This document shows, piece after piece, positions 32,795 to 46,300 of a stretch of 64,000 nt of DNA. The stretch's first letter is position 1. Each line of letters begins with the position of its first letter. Both the position numbers and the translations under genes were made by a program. The DNA is taken from positions 250,158,422 to 250,222,421 of the forward strand of contig CM066321.1 in NCBI GenBank assembly GCA_033807775.1. Reading direction: 5' to 3'. The stretch is from Saussurea involucrata (Eukaryota > Streptophyta > Magnoliopsida > Asterales > Asteraceae). Under the pieces are notes generated by a model, which ran no database searches, had not been told where the DNA came from, and worked only from the letters and a program-made list of their open reading frames with translations.

Positions 32795-34285
32795 CTTAGC
32801 TTATGTGATAGATATTAAGTCAGAAAAGAATAAGTTGGAAGATATTCCTATTGTTAGTGAATTCCCAGAAGTTTTCCCAGAAGTTTTCCCCGAAGACTTG
32901 AATAGTCTTCCGCCCGTTAGACAAGTAGAGTTTGGTATAGATCTGATTCCTAGAGCCGCTCCTGTAGCCCGTGCACCGTATCGTCTGGCACCTCCAGAGA
33001 TGAAAGAAATGATGACACAACTGCAAGACCTATCCGATAAAGGCTTCATCAGACCCAATTCTTCGCCGTGGGGTGCACCAGTTTTGTTTGTGAAAAAGAA
33101 GGATGGTTCGATGAGAATGTGTATCGACTACCGGGAACTGAATAAGCGCACGATCAAGATCAAGTATCCGCTTCCCAGAATTGATGACCTCTTCGACCAA
33201 TTAGTTGGAGCTTGCTATTTCTCCAAGATTGATCTAAGATCTGGATATCATCAGCTGAAGGTTAAAGAAGAAGACGTTCTTCAAACTGCTTTTCGCACAA
33301 GGTACGGTCACTATGAATTCTTAGTGATGCCGTTTGGACTGACGAACGCTCCAGCTGCTTTTATGGATTTAATGAATCAGGTATGTAAGCCGTATCTCGA
33401 TAGATTTGTTATAGTATTTATCGATGATATACTTATCTATTCCCGATCTAAAGAAGAGCACGCGCAACATCTTCGTTTGATTCTGGAATTGTTGAAGAAG
33501 GAACAGTTGTATGCTAAATTTTCTAAATGTGAATTATGGCTACGAGAAGTTCAGTTTCTGGGGCATGTAGTTTCTGAGAAAGGCATTCAAGTCGATCCGA
33601 TGAAAGTGGAAGCAATTGAAAAGTAGGAACCGCCGAGAACGCCAACCGAAGTACGTAGTTTTCTGGGTTTAGCCGGCTACTATCGAAAATTTATAAAAGG
33701 CTTCTCTCGTATCGCGATGCCTTTGACTAAGTTGACCAGAAAGAATCTAAAGTTTGAATGGAAAGCAGAACAGGATGAAGCATTCCGGATATTGAAAGAG
33801 AAACTTTGCAGCGCGCCGATTTTGTCATTACCTGAAGGTTCCGATGATTTCGTTGTTTACAGTGATGCTTCCAAACTAGGATTGGGATGTGTACTAATGC
33901 AGCGTGGGAAGGTTATCGCTTATGATTCTCGTCAATTAAAGGATCACGAACGACAATATCCTACACACGACATGGAACTTGCGGCAGTTGTGTTCGCACT
34001 AAAGATTTGGAGACACTATCTTTACGGCTCTAAATGTCAAATTTATACTGATCATCAGAGTCTCCAACACCTCTTCGATCAACGAGAATTGAATATGAGG
34101 CAAAGAAGATGACTAGAACTGGTAAATGATTACGACTGTGAAATCCTTTATCATCCGGGAAAGGCGAATGTAGTAGCTGATGCACTGAGTCGACAAGAGA
34201 GAAGTGGGACGATAAAAGCCATTGCACTACGAGCTGAACTTCTACCTAACATCTTTGACGAATTGAAGAAGTGTCAAGTAGAAGC
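32795..34285 (+). pseudogene. pol: G1 pol: reverse transcriptase and RNase H
   Basis: Direct continuation of the G1 protease region. Gypsy RT with SSPWGAPVLFVKKKDGSMRMCIDYRELN, the LPRIDDLFDQL box, MPFGLTNAPAAFMDLMN and catalytic FIDDILIYS. RNase H follows (YSDASKLGLGCVLMQ, ELAAVVFALKIWRHYLYG, IYTDHQSL), then the HPGKANVVADALSR tail. Two in-frame stops, TAG at 33624-33626 and TGA at 34110-34112, stand where tryptophan is expected in the family, both explainable by G-to-A changes. Interrupted at 34285 by copia B (GAAGC duplicated). Confidence 0.93.
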
Positions 34286-35059
34286 TGTTAGCTCCAATCT
34301 TTATGATAAATAGAAGTATTGGAAAAATAGACTAAGTATCGACACCAACAGAGGCTCTGCCGAGTAGCCGAGTAACCGAGAAGACAGAAGTCTTCGACAG
34401 AGGCTCTGCCGGGTTAATCAAGAAGACCGAAGTGAAGAAACAACAGAAGACTCTTCTATGCGGACAAGGCCACAAAGCTTCTGTCATACTTGACAGAGCT
34501 TCTGTGGTAAAAAAAAGATCTACGCAAAAGATCTAAACAAGGATGAACATGCTTCTTACAATATCTGCCATTCGAAGGTTCTGAAGATCAATCGTACAAA
34601 GGCGTGACCTGACTACTCCACGTGTCAAATTCTGATAGGTTTCCGCCTAAAGCTGAATACGGAGCATTTAATGAACGTTGTATCTGCAACAGTTCCAGAA
34701 TAGTGTTTTGTACCTTCCAGCCACTATTACTCAACAGTGTCTTTGTACCTCCAGTCCTTATTGTCCCCTTTAGGAGTAGTATAAATAGAAGGTTCATGTG
34801 AACTCTTCTATTAAGCTTTTTACACAACACACACACCTTTTGAGCAGTTTCTTGTCAAACCTTTCGGTGTTCTTGGTGTTCTTAATATATATCAAATACA
34901 GTAATCTTGGAGATATTCATCTGTTCTTACATACTGTTTATTTGATATTGTGTGTTCTTCTACCTTACATTATATTTCAGTTCTTAAATACGCTTCCGCA
35001 CCATATAATCTGAACTAACTGAAAGTTAAGATCATTGTTTAAGCAAAAAGGAACCAACA
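34286..35059 (+). repeat. 5' LTR of copia B
   Basis: TGTTAGCTCCAATC...GAACCAACA, 774 bp; TATAAATA at 34780-34787. Contains GACAGAGGCTCTGCC and CAAAGCTTCTGTC/ACAGAGCTTCTGT motif copies. The 3' copy lacks about 45 bp between GTTCCAG and TCCTTATTG. Confidence 0.93.
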
Positions 35060-35061
35060 AT

Positions 35062-35073
35062 TGGTATCAGGGC
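35062..35073 (+). promoter_or_regulatory. Primer-binding site of copia B
   Basis: TGGTATCAGGGC, one mismatch (G for A) from the TGGTATCAGAGC of the other elements. Confidence 0.85.
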
Positions 35074-35361
35074 AAACCTTGATTTTTAAAATCAAGGGAT
35101 CCACTCTAAAACTATGATCTTTGGTAGAAACTTGGATTTTTAACCTAGTCTTCATATTAAATAAACAGTTTCTGTTTTTCTGCCATTTTTCGATTTAGTC
35201 GAACTCTGGTAAAAGTATAGAATCTTATTTTCTGGTTGAAAACTCCATTTTAGTGCTCAGCTTAAAGCTTTTAAGCTTAAAAACTTCTTACGAAGCATCC
35301 ACTTCATACTCAGAAAAGTTTGCTGTTCAAACCCTTTTCTGGATAATTTATCTCTCTAAAA

Positions 35362-36666
35362 ATGACAAGTACAAACAACTTCCTCTCTGCTGGTTCCTTA
35401 ACCAAACCTCCCACTCTTCGTAGAGAAGAATACCCTCAATGGAAGATTCGAATGATTCACTTATTTGAGGGTACTGACAAAGAATTGGTTTATTATATCC
35501 GTAACCCTCCTTTCATTCCCATGATAACTGTACCTTGTGTTCCTAGCACAGACGACACACCTGAAATCCCAGAACACACGAAACCAAAGACCCAGGAAAA
35601 TTGGTCTGATCCTGATTGGGCTAAATACGAAGTTGCTCAGAAAACTAAGAGAATTCTGATTATGGCCATTCCAAATGACCTTTTCCAGTCCATGGATGCA
35701 TGTGAATCTGCATATGATCTATGGAAAGAACTGGAAAAACAACTAGAAGGAGGAGTCAAAACCCAGAAGAACCGCAAAGCTCAATACATAAATGAATACT
35801 ATGCCTTTAAAGCTCTGCCAACCGAATCTCTGCAAACTACCTATGATAGGTTCAACTCTCTAATAAACAAGTGCAAGAAGTTCGGCATCCACAGAACCTC
35901 TGAAGAAAACAACGTTATGTTCCTGAAGTCTCTGATTGAAGAATGGCTTCAGTTATCTATGTCTCTGCAAACAAATCAAGACTTAGATTCCTGGACCCAA
36001 TCAGACCTCTATGGAACATTGGCAGCACAAGAGCCTCAGGTAGCACAAGCAAAAGCCCAGATCATTGCACCTCTTGCATTGGATGGTAAGACTACAAAGG
36101 CTAGAGAGAAACCAAAGAAAGAGAAAGCAATAGAGGAAAGAAAAAAGAAGAAGAAGAAAAACTTGATGGTGGAAAGTGAAGAAGAAGAGGAAGTAGCAGC
36201 AGAAGAAGAAACGACCCTGGCCTTGATAGCTAAATCTTTAGCTCTCTTGACTAGGGAATTCAGCAGAGGATACCAGAAGAAATCTGGTAATGAACGATAT
36301 GAAAGAGATAATCGAGAAAGAGAAGGGTCAAACGACATAAGTGGTGACCGACAGAGGTCAAGTGACAGAAATGACAGAGAAATGACCGACAGAGGTCGGA
36401 AGACAAAGCTGGCAACACTCCACAAATTCAAGAGTGTTACAAATGTGGTAAGCCAGACCACTACGCAAATGAGTGCCGAACCGAAAGAAGTGGTGACCGA
36501 CAGAGGTCAGACGACAGAGCTGGAAACTCCACACAGAACCAAGGATGCTACAACTGTGGAAACCCAGGTCACTTTGCCAACGAATGCAGGAGCAAGTCAA
36601 ATTGCCCTCAGAGGGATGCAACTTTCTACAAAAAGAAAGCTGAATACTATGCTCAGAAGTCACTAA
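35362..36666 (+). pseudogene. gag: Gag capsid domain and hinge of copia B
   Basis: ATG at 35362 gives MTSTNNFLSAGSLTKPP, with PQWKIRM, LWKELEKQLEG and EEWLQLSMSLQTNQ as in A. The Lys-rich hinge is encoded by AAGAAGAAGAAG-type DNA, and the SDRQRSSDR hinge follows. The zinc-knuckle region should follow in frame, but a shift near 36400 sends this frame out of register; it then runs to TAA at 36664 without meaning. The true frame continues in the next entry. Confidence 0.88.
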
Positions 36667-38507
36667 TGGTGAACAAAGAAATCTGGGAGTCAGACACATC
36701 CTCTGACGAAGGAGAAACAAAGAATGCTCTATTCTGTGGCATGGTAGAAGTCAGCTCCGACTCCGACAGTGAGGTATCCACTTCTACCTCTAACTCTAAT
36801 ACTGCAGAAGATGACTTGATTAAACTTAACATTGAATACACTGAAATGAAAAAGGCATGTGAAAATATTCAGAAAAAGCTCACCTTCTATGAGAGAGAAG
36901 ATAGTCTTCTCACTCAAGAAAAAGCTAAAATATTTAAAGAAAAAGAAGAAATTGAAATGGACTGGAACAAAAAGTTAAATCCTTTAAAAGAAAAGATTTC
37001 TGAACTTAATTCTTCTTTGAAAACAAAGTCTAAAGAACTAATGGACGTTGAGTGCGACAGAATGAACATCCTAGCTCTTAAAAATTATTTTCAAAAGGAA
37101 AGAGAAATCCTCTGTCAATATTTACTCAGAAGAGATGTTCAAATTAAAAATTTTCAAGATGCTCAGAAGGTGTACGAAAAAATAAACACACAAATAGGGA
37201 GACGAGGAATTGGCTTCTGTGATATAGATCCTTATACCGGAACCAAAAGAGACAAGTCTCTGTCCTCTCTATTTCACATTGGAGATACAAGAGAACCTGG
37301 ATTTCCAAATATTCTCTCTGTAAGTAAAAGGAAAAAAGTCTCTGGGGAACATCACAAGAGGAAACCTCTGAAGATGACAAATGTGTGGTTTGAAAACACA
37401 GATTTGTCACCTGCAATCTATGTCAAAAGATAATCCAAACCTAAGAGGTATCTGAAAACTCAAGATCAGATAGGAATCTTCAAGTTTGGTAAACCCGAGA
37501 CTCAAACTCAAGTTGCATTTGTCTGCATAATGAATTCTGAAAAGAAATTATCAGCAGAGGCACCTGAGTTCAAGCCAAGAATTACAGAAGAAAAACTTGA
37601 TATCTCTGAAGAAAACCGCTGTACATCTTCCAGCAATCAAGATCTCTCTGAAGAAAACTTAACAGATACCTCTGTTAACTTAGAAGATAGTTCCTCAGAA
37701 AAGGAAGAAAGTGAGTATGACACATGTTCTGAAAGTCCAGCCTCTGTCGAAAGAGAACCAAGTGACTCAACCTCTGTATATGAGGACGATTCATCCTCTG
37801 ACGAATCAGAGACTGACTCTAAGTCAGAGATCGGACCTAGTAACACAGAGGTTTTTAAACAAACCTCTGAAGTTCTTAACAGAACTATTCCTCCCAAGGA
37901 GAAAATCACTGGAATTCCTATCTGTCCAGACTTTTTGAATATGTGCATACAAGCCAAAACCTCTCTTGAGCTTGAAAATTTCAAACAACAGAAGTTAATG
38001 TCCACTCAAATTCCAACGAGTTCAAAGATTTTAAAACCCTTAAAACATGTTAAAGAAAAACTAACATGGCAACATAAGAGTAAATGGACTAAAATTAACA
38101 AATCTTTTTCTTCTGTGACAGTGAAATCTACAGAAGTTCACCACAGAAGGGGAACACAGAAGGCCGCACTCAACAAAGGATTTTGCAAACAACGATCTAG
38201 CCTACATAAACCTTCTTGTAATAGAAAGTCTAATGTTAGGATAAATTGTAATGCCTCTGTGCCCCCATTTAATGTATTTAATGAAAAGTTCAAGCAAATC
38301 TCTTCGCAGATTCAATACTGTCATTGCTTTGATCTTATGTTTAAAATAAACCAACATTTCAAAAGTCCACACTGTCTTCTCTCTGTACCCAAAGCAAAAG
38401 ATAAATCCAAGGGTAAGAAGAAACAAAATGCTTCTTCAACAGAAGCTAAAACAAAGACCCCTGACAAAACTGGACCCATGTGGATATGGGTACCTAAAAC
38501 TCTCTAA
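36400..38507 (+). pseudogene. gag: Zinc knuckles, coiled coil and gag-spacer of copia B
   Basis: In the frame ending at 38507: CCHC knuckles CYKCGKPDHYANEC and CYNCGNPGHFANEC (36440-36590), FYKKKAEYYAQKS, an acidic Ser-rich linker, then a long coiled coil (about 36820-37200). After one in-frame TAA (37431) the spacer continues with the Ser/Glu-rich region and the His/Cys-rich tail to GPMWIWVPKTL and TAA (38505-38507). Pol follows in the same frame, so this TAA separates gag from pol. Confidence 0.87.
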
Positions 38508-41500
38508 ATTGTCTTGCATAAGCAGTATGTGCCAATCTAGTATCTAGACTCCGGATGCTCGAGGCACATGACTGGCGACAGAGGTCTTCTATCCACATAC
38601 AAAGAAAAGAACGATGGTGGATCTGTGACCTTTGGAGACAATAAAAAGGGGTACATCAAAGGCTACGGAGTCATAAAGAAGGAAAATATAACCATATGCA
38701 AAGTTGCATATGTTGATGGCCTTAAACATAATCTTCTCAGTGTTAGTCAACTCTGCGATACGGGATTCGACGTAATGTTCAAACAAACCTTTTGCTCTCT
38801 ACAGAGCGAGGACACAGGACTTGAACTTCTGCGAGCCGAAAGAAGAGGAGATCTATATCTCATGAACTTCAATACAAAGAACAAGAAAGACAAAATCTGC
38901 CTTGTTGCATGCAAAAGCGAAGAAGCCTGGTTATGGCACAACAGGTTCTGCCATTTAAACTTTCATACTCTTGATAAACTTGTAAAACTTGATCTAGTCA
39001 AAGGTCTACCAAACGTTAAATTTAATAAAGATCATTTATGCTCTGCCTGTGAAATGGGAAAACTCAAAAGAGCTTCCCATAAAGGCAAAACTGATGTATC
39101 TTGCCCTAGACCTCTGTACATGCTACATGTTGACCTCTGCGGTCCAATATCTACACAGAGTCTAGGTGTCAAGAAGTATCTGCTTGTTTTGATCGATGAA
39201 TTCTCAAGATTTACATGGGTTGAATTTGTCAGAAAGAAATCAGATGTTCCAAACATACTGATAAATTTAATGAAAAGAATCCAAGTTCTGTATGAGTGCA
39301 GGATTCAGAAACTGAGAAGCGACAATGGCACATAATTCAAAAACTCTGTCATTGAAGCCTATCTTACAGAAGAAGGAATTTCACAGAACTTCTCTGCTGC
39401 ACGCACCCCACAACAGAATGGTGTGGTCGAACGAAAGAATCGCACGCTTGTGGAAACCGCCAGAACTATGCTAACCGCATGTGGATTACCAATGACATTT
39501 TGGGCAGAAGCAGTATCAACCGCTTGCTATACCCAAAATCGATCAACCATCGTAAAGAGACACATCAAAACACCATATCATTTGATCAACAAAAGACGAC
39601 CAAACATCAAATTCTTCCATGTATTTGGATGCAAGTGCTTCGTCTTAAATGATTGAGAAGCAAGAGGAAAGTTTGAAGTAAAGGCAGATGAAGGCAAGTT
39701 CATAGGATACTCTGCAACTTCCAAGGCCTATAGAGTTTATCTTCTGCGGTCTCGAACGATCATAGAAAGCATAAATGTTTTTTTTGACGACACCTTCCAA
39801 AAGACTTCTGAACAAATCAGTTCAGAACTCGGTCTAAAAGGGGAATCCTCTGGCATCTCAAAAACAAGAGAAGAAGACTTAAATCTTCTATTTCAAGAGA
39901 TGTTCCATGATGACATTGATCCCTCTGCTGGAGCCGTCAGAGCCTCTGAAGAATCATCTTCTGCCAGCTAGAACGCAATAGGTATCTCTCTAACTGGTCC
40001 CTTAAATAATTCATCTTCCTCTGTTAATCATACAAATTAAAATGCCGAGGGGGAGCCAACAGAAGATGATACAACAAGGAAAACAACCACAGAAGCTACT
40101 GAAGAACCAACTCCAGAAACCACAGAGGAACCAATAACAGAGGAACAAGAAGACTCAGTCTATACTTCCTCAGAGGAACAAACACCGCCACTCATTCCAA
40201 TCATTCCACAATCTGTAGGATCAAGCACGAAAGCAAAATCTACGACAGAGGCTACACCAGAACAACAATTAGAAACCTCTGAAGATCAACTTGATGAAAT
40301 CGATGACCATCTCCCAAGAACAACAAAGTGGACAAAGAGCCATCCTCCAAGTCTTATAATCGGCGAACCTTCTAAAAAGGTAAAAACAAGATCTGCCACT
40401 GCTAACGTTTGTTTATTTACAAACTTTATTAGTGTGATCGAGCCAAAAAGGATCTCTGAAGCCCTTGACGACCCAAACTGGGTAGATGCTATGCAAAAAG
40501 AGCTTCTACAGTTTGAACGAAACCAAGTCTGGACTTTAGTTCCTCTGCCACGAGGAAAACAAGCCATAGGGACTAAATGGGTCTTCAGAAATAAGAAGGA
40601 TGAAGATGGAGTGGTCATAAGCAACAAAGCAAGATTGGTGGCCAAGGGATATCGCCAAGAAGAAGGCATAGATTACGATGAAACTTTTGCCCCTGTCGCA
40701 TGGCTCGAAGCCATAAGAATCTTCTTAGCCTTCGCAGCCCACAGAGGTTTTAAAGTATTTCAAATGGACGTAAAATCTGCTTTTCTAAATGGCGAAATCC
40801 AAGAAGAAGTATACGTCCAACAGCCACCAGGGTTTGAAAGCTCTAAGTACCCAAAATACGTGTACTACCTCGACAAGTATGGACTGAAACAGGCTCCAAG
40901 AGCATGGTACGAAAGACTTTCTACCTTTCTTCTCGAAAATGGTTACGACAGAGGTACGACGGATACAACTTTGTTTTATAAACGAAAAAGTGATGAAATT
41001 ATGCTTGTACAAATATATGTGGACGACATAATTTTTTGGTCTACAAATACAGAAGAATACAAAAGTTTGAAAAACTCATGCAGAGTGAGTTTGAAATGAG
41101 TATGATGGGAGAATTAACTTTCTTCCTCAGACTCCAAGTAAAACAATCATCAGAGGGAATTTTCATAAATCAAGCTAAATATGTCTCTGACATACTTTCA
41201 AAATACAGTCTCTCTGATGCCTCTGTAATGAGAACTCCAATGGCCATAGGAAATAAGTTAGACTCAGATCCAAATGGCATACCTATAGAGTGCACGCTCT
41301 ACAGAGGAATGATTGGGTCTCTTTTATACTTAACTGCAAGTAGACCTGACATAATGCATGCCACATGTCTCTGTGCAAGATATCAAGCTAACCCGAAGGA
41401 ATCCCATTATAATGCTGTAAAGAGGATCTTCAGATACCTCAAAGGGACCAAAAATCTTGGCCTCTGGTATCCGAAGAACTCTCGTTTTGGTCTTAAAGCT

Positions 41501-41959
41501 TATACAAATTCAGATTATGGAGGATGCAAGCTCGACAGAAAGAGTACCTCTGGGAGTTGTCAATTCCTAGGTGGTAAACTAGTCAGCTGGACCTCTAAGA
41601 AGCAGAACTGCGTATCCACATCTACAGCAGAAGCCGAATACGTTGCTGCTGCTAGTTGTTGCTCCCAGGTTCCGTGGATGAAAACTCAGCTTAAGGACTA
41701 TGGCCACATCATATTCAAGATTTCCATCTTCTGTGACTCAAAGAGCGCCATAGCCATCTCTGCCAATCCAGTACAGCACTAAAAAACAAAGCATATCGAT
41801 ATCCGTTACCAGTTTCTGAAACACCATGTTGAATATGGGACAATCGAAATGCACTTCGTGTCTACAGAGTACCAGCTTGCAGACTTATTCACCAAGGCAC
41901 TAGATGAGAAAGGATTTCTTTTCTTGGTGGGTAAGTTGGGAATGATAAACATGAGTTAA
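38508..41959 (+). pseudogene. pol: Copia B pol: protease, integrase, reverse transcriptase, RNase H
   Basis: Same domains as A. The tryptophan before YLDSGCSRHMTG is TAG. The integrase zinc motif is intact (HNRFCHLNFH ... CSACEMGK). TAA at 39333-39335 follows RSDNGT exactly as in A. Further stops are at 39654 and in the Glu/Thr-rich linker (39969, 40038). RT has IYVDDIIFWS (Gly to Trp after YVDD), a 6-bp loss just before YGLKQAP relative to A, and a 1-nt deletion in a T run near 41063. RNase H catalytic aspartate is changed (TNSDYGG) and a TAA follows at 41780. Confidence 0.93.
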
Positions 41960-43260
41960 AACCTCTGTAAGTATAACTTAAATCTTCAGTAAATATATAT
42001 ATACATGTTTCTGTTGTTTTATTTATTTTATTTTATTTCTGTATGTAAATTCTCAATCACCAAGTGTTCAATACTCAACAGAGCTTCTATAGGATTGCCC
42101 AGAACCTCTGACAGTCCTTACAGAACCTCTGAAAATCTTGATCTATGTTATATGCACAACTTATCTTATTTGATCCAAGCATAGGTTAAGGGGGAGCAGA
42201 AGGAAACCTTGAAATGATCTACAGAGGATGATCATTCAAGGGGGAGCCAAAGAAGAATTGCGATCGACATTATCCACAGAAGTCAGGTATGATGCCGAGC
42301 AAGAGAGAACCAAAAGATAAGTATCTCGAAACAAATCCTTTTTGAAAACAGTTTTCTAGGACAAACATTTCTAAATATGTCCTAGAAACATTGTTTAAAA
42401 TATACCAAACCAGTTTTGATCAAAAAGATTTACGAGACTTCTGTTATGAGATTTTTAGTGTAATAGAACTTCTACTGAGCTCAATAGAGCTTTTGTATGC
42501 AGAATCCTCTATAAACTACAAATCTCATACAAGAACTCTACCGATCAAACTCAAATGTTCTCTTTAAGGATTTACTCGAACAAAAGGTTACAGAAGAAGG
42601 TCTTTTGGGACGAATAGCTCATTCCATCAAAAAGTCTCTGTCGACCAATCTAGACACTCAAAAAGGAACATCACGCTCAAAAACTTTTCCAGAACAGTTT
42701 TCTAGGACAAAAATTTTCAAATATGTCCTAAAAACTGTTTATAAAGCAGTGAAAACTTTGGATGATCAAAATGTATTATAAATTTTTAGTTATGAGAAAT
42801 TCCATCTCATAGAGCTTCTGCTAGCTCTGACAGAGCTCCAAAACCTCTGTGAATGCAATTTCTTCTCTAAAAATCTATCGATCCTCTCCAATGCTTTTCA
42901 AACGTTTTTGGTAAAGTTGCAAGCAACAGAGCATACAAAGAGAGTTTCAAACAACAGAGCTCTATCTCAACAGAGCTTCTGTCCTTATTTTCAAACCTGG
43001 GAAATTCTGCAACAGTAACGGCTATTTTACCGCGAGTAAAAATTATGTGGAGGAAAAGAAACCCACACGCCAAGCATTAATGGGCCATGCACGACGTCAT
43101 GTCATACTCTGACACTGCTGACGTGTCTCATTTTCATTGGGCGCACATGGCACACATTCTTCTAGAAAGTTGAACCAGCCGTTTACACTCGAGTACGGAT
43201 TCCAAATTTTATTCACTTCCATATATTTACCTCTTCAGAATTCTAACTGTTACCCTTCAG
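41960..43260 (+). other. Spacer between pol and 3' ORF of copia B
   Basis: Parallel to the A spacer: AAGGGGGAGCA at 42188 and AAGGGGGAGCC at 42238; motif copies CAGAACCTCTG (42100 and 42121), CAGAGCTTCTG (42971) and others. The last 200 bp conserve the promoter-like block of A (GCATTAATGGGCC, GCACGACGTCATGTCA, GACGTGTCTC, TTTTCATTGGGCGCACATGG). Confidence 0.8.
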
Positions 43261-43267
43261 TATAAAA
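43261..43267 (+). promoter_or_regulatory. TATA box upstream of the B 3' ORF
   Basis: TATAAAA followed by CCCAAGTTACC, 114 bp before the ATG at 43381. It aligns with the A box at 26505, including the downstream leader (CTCATCTTCTTCTCCGG). Confidence 0.6.
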
Positions 43268-43380
43268 CCCAAGTTACCAATCCTCATAAACGTTACAAAC
43301 TCTCATCTTCTTCTCCGGAGAACCTTGCAAAACCTGCAACCTACCTATTTTTCATTCTCTTTCTTCAAAGATAAACAAAA

Positions 43381-46300
43381 ATGGCATCATCCTCCAACAT
43401 TCAAGAAAACTCACCTACTCTTTCTGAGCATTCCCAAAACCTAAATATGGTCGCAGACCTGGAAAAACACAACTCCGACGATAAAGCTAATTTCTCTCCA
43501 ACCACACACGAGAAAAAACTTCATCGTAAATGAACACTTTGAAAGTGTTCTTCCTCTCAAACCCAACAACTATTATCTTGTTCCTTCAAGAACCACTTTT
43601 GGGGAATCTCATGCTATTCTCCTTCACATTTTGTAGAAACATTACCTCTTCCCCCTGTTGACAAAAACCGTCAGCAAAATACCAGCAAGATATCTAAACC
43701 AATTTTGGCAAAGCAGCAAATATGACCCAGCGGACCGACAGATCAAGGGCTACATTTCTAAACCTGATAAAACCCAACACATGGAACTCAAGTTCAATAG
43801 AACGATGTTCTCACTTAAGTTCAGTCTTCCAATCACAGGTCTGCTAGGTATAAAGAATTACGCTGAAGCACCTACAGACGAAGAACTCTGTAGATTTGTT
43901 GAAATGTTAGGGTACAACACAACCCTAAGAAAAAGGAACGACTTCAGAAGAGGTCGGTTACCCCCTCTGTGGAATACCCTCTTCTCAATTCTAAACAGAT
44001 GCCTCACTGGCAAAATTGGTAGTCCAGATCAAACCTCCCATCAGATTCTATCCATAATGTACGGGGTATATTATGATCTGCCTCTGGACTACTCGACCTT
44101 GATGATGCAAGAAATGATAAATACCATTGACAGAAAAATCTCCATCCAGAAAGCCAAAGAACGTTCAAAACCATCCCTACCTCCTCTGCAGTATCAACGA
44201 ATTCTTGGAGTACTTCTGGAGCCCCTACTCCTTCTAGAACAATGGTATTTAGAAGGTCCAACTGCCAAAATATATGCCATGACAAAAAACGTTCCAACTG
44301 AGCACGTCGATGGATATCCTTTCTGCAGACCTCTGCCATCAAGATTTCTGGGATATGCTACAGATGAAACCCTAAGGTTAGCTTACATACGCGATCATAG
44401 GACTCCAGAACCGAGCCCTGTGACACCCCCGCGTTTAGGTGTGCCTTTAAAAACTAGGGTAGTTGAAAGAATGACAGATGAAGAATGGGCTAAGGCTTTC
44501 CAAAGCATGAAGACGTTCAAACCAAGTTCCTTGCTCAGAGGAAATCCATCTACTCTGCCTCAACTCCTAAAAAGAAAACAAAGAGGAAAACCACAGAGGG
44601 TACTTCAACTTCTACTGTCGAAACTCAACCCTCTCCTCCTCATGCCACAGAAGTTGGATCTTCTGCTCCTCCCCTTCCCCCACAGGAAAAGAAGAAGGGA
44701 AAATCCAAAGCCTCAGAGGAAGGGGCACCTAAACCCAAGAGGAGAAAGAGCAAGAAGAAAACTGGGAAACCTCTATCTCCTATGCAAACAATTGTAGAGG
44801 ATACAGTGGCAGAAGATGTGACAGAAGAAGTGACAGAAAAGGTGACAAAAGAAGTCACAGAAGAACAAACCCAAAAATCACCTGTGCATTCCCCAATTCC
44901 TCTCAACTATGCACATCATGGGAATTTCTCAGACTTCCTCCAACGTCCTGAATTTACCAACACCCTAGACACTGCAGGATGGACTGCAGAAGCTCTGTCA
45001 CATGAAACCAAAGAAGCCACAGAAGATCCAGATTTCACAATCTCTGGAGTTGATTCTGATCTTGATGATGATGATCAAACTCCAAGGGATAATCCGGCTG
45101 AGACCCCAGAGATACTACAAAACCCCTTCCTTCAACCTGGCCTTGATATTCACAGAAGAAGCCTAGAGCAAGTAATCTCTGCCTCTGACGGTACACAGGT
45201 TATGCACCCCCAAGTACAACAATTTTTTGGTACTCATCCTATGTACGACTCCCTAGGTCCAAGGGAAGAAGAGGTAACAGAAGAAGGGGAGACTAGGGTA
45301 GAAGTCTCAACCATATGGTAGCAACAGAGGTTGAGACCATAGATGGAGAACAAGTGGTTGGATGCTTCACAGAAGAAGAAGCAAGAAAAGATGCCTGGAT
45401 TAATAGAGGCACACAACCAAAACCAACTCCCAGTGCAACCCACACTTCTATTGCCGCCAATCTAGTGGTAGAGGGCAATATTGAAAAAGAGTAGCACGGC
45501 TCGACCCCAACCCAAATCATCCGGACAGAGGAAATTCTTTCATCCTCTGTACCATTAATAACCGGGGAAACCATTCCAGGGGAATCCTCTCTAAAGGATT
45601 CACCCGTAGTAAGTGATCTATTGCCCCGGATCACAACAGAAATCCTTGCAGAGGAATTTGTTTCCTCTACCACACGCACACAACTAGATCCAAGCATCTC
45701 TTCAGAGAAGATTAGTGTGCACAAAGACAAAGAGACTCTAGACAAGTCTCTGAGTCAAAAGAAGGATAATATAGTACCCACCTCTGGAGTGGATCTAGAA
45801 AATGTCATTCTCAGAACTTCTGTAGAGTCTGAAGCACTAGATGCTTCTGCTCGAGGATCAGAAGGAAATCCTTCCGCCCCCAACATCAAAACAAGGGCGA
45901 AAGAAGGTGTCTCAGGAACAGAGACTCACTCTGGGGACGAATGTGTTCCCCCAGAGGTTAAAACGAGTTCACATGTATCAATGGATGAGTTCCAAACCCT
46001 TGTCACCTCTGTGAACCAAACAATGAAAGAGTTGCAAAGCTCTCTAAAAAATTTTGCAGAATCAACATCTTTGGCTGTCACAAATCTAAATACCAAAATG
46101 GACAACCTGTCCACAGAGGTACAACATACCATAGCTCAGATGAAGTCCTCTGCAACAAACACTGCAACCTCTGCAGCTGCTGAATTCGGAAAAGCCGACG
46201 CCACTGCCTTCAAAGAGTCTGTCAATCACTTTCTTCAACAACTAAAAGAGCAATCCTCAAAATCTAAGGGTCTTACACCTGAAGATCTGAAGAAGGCCTT

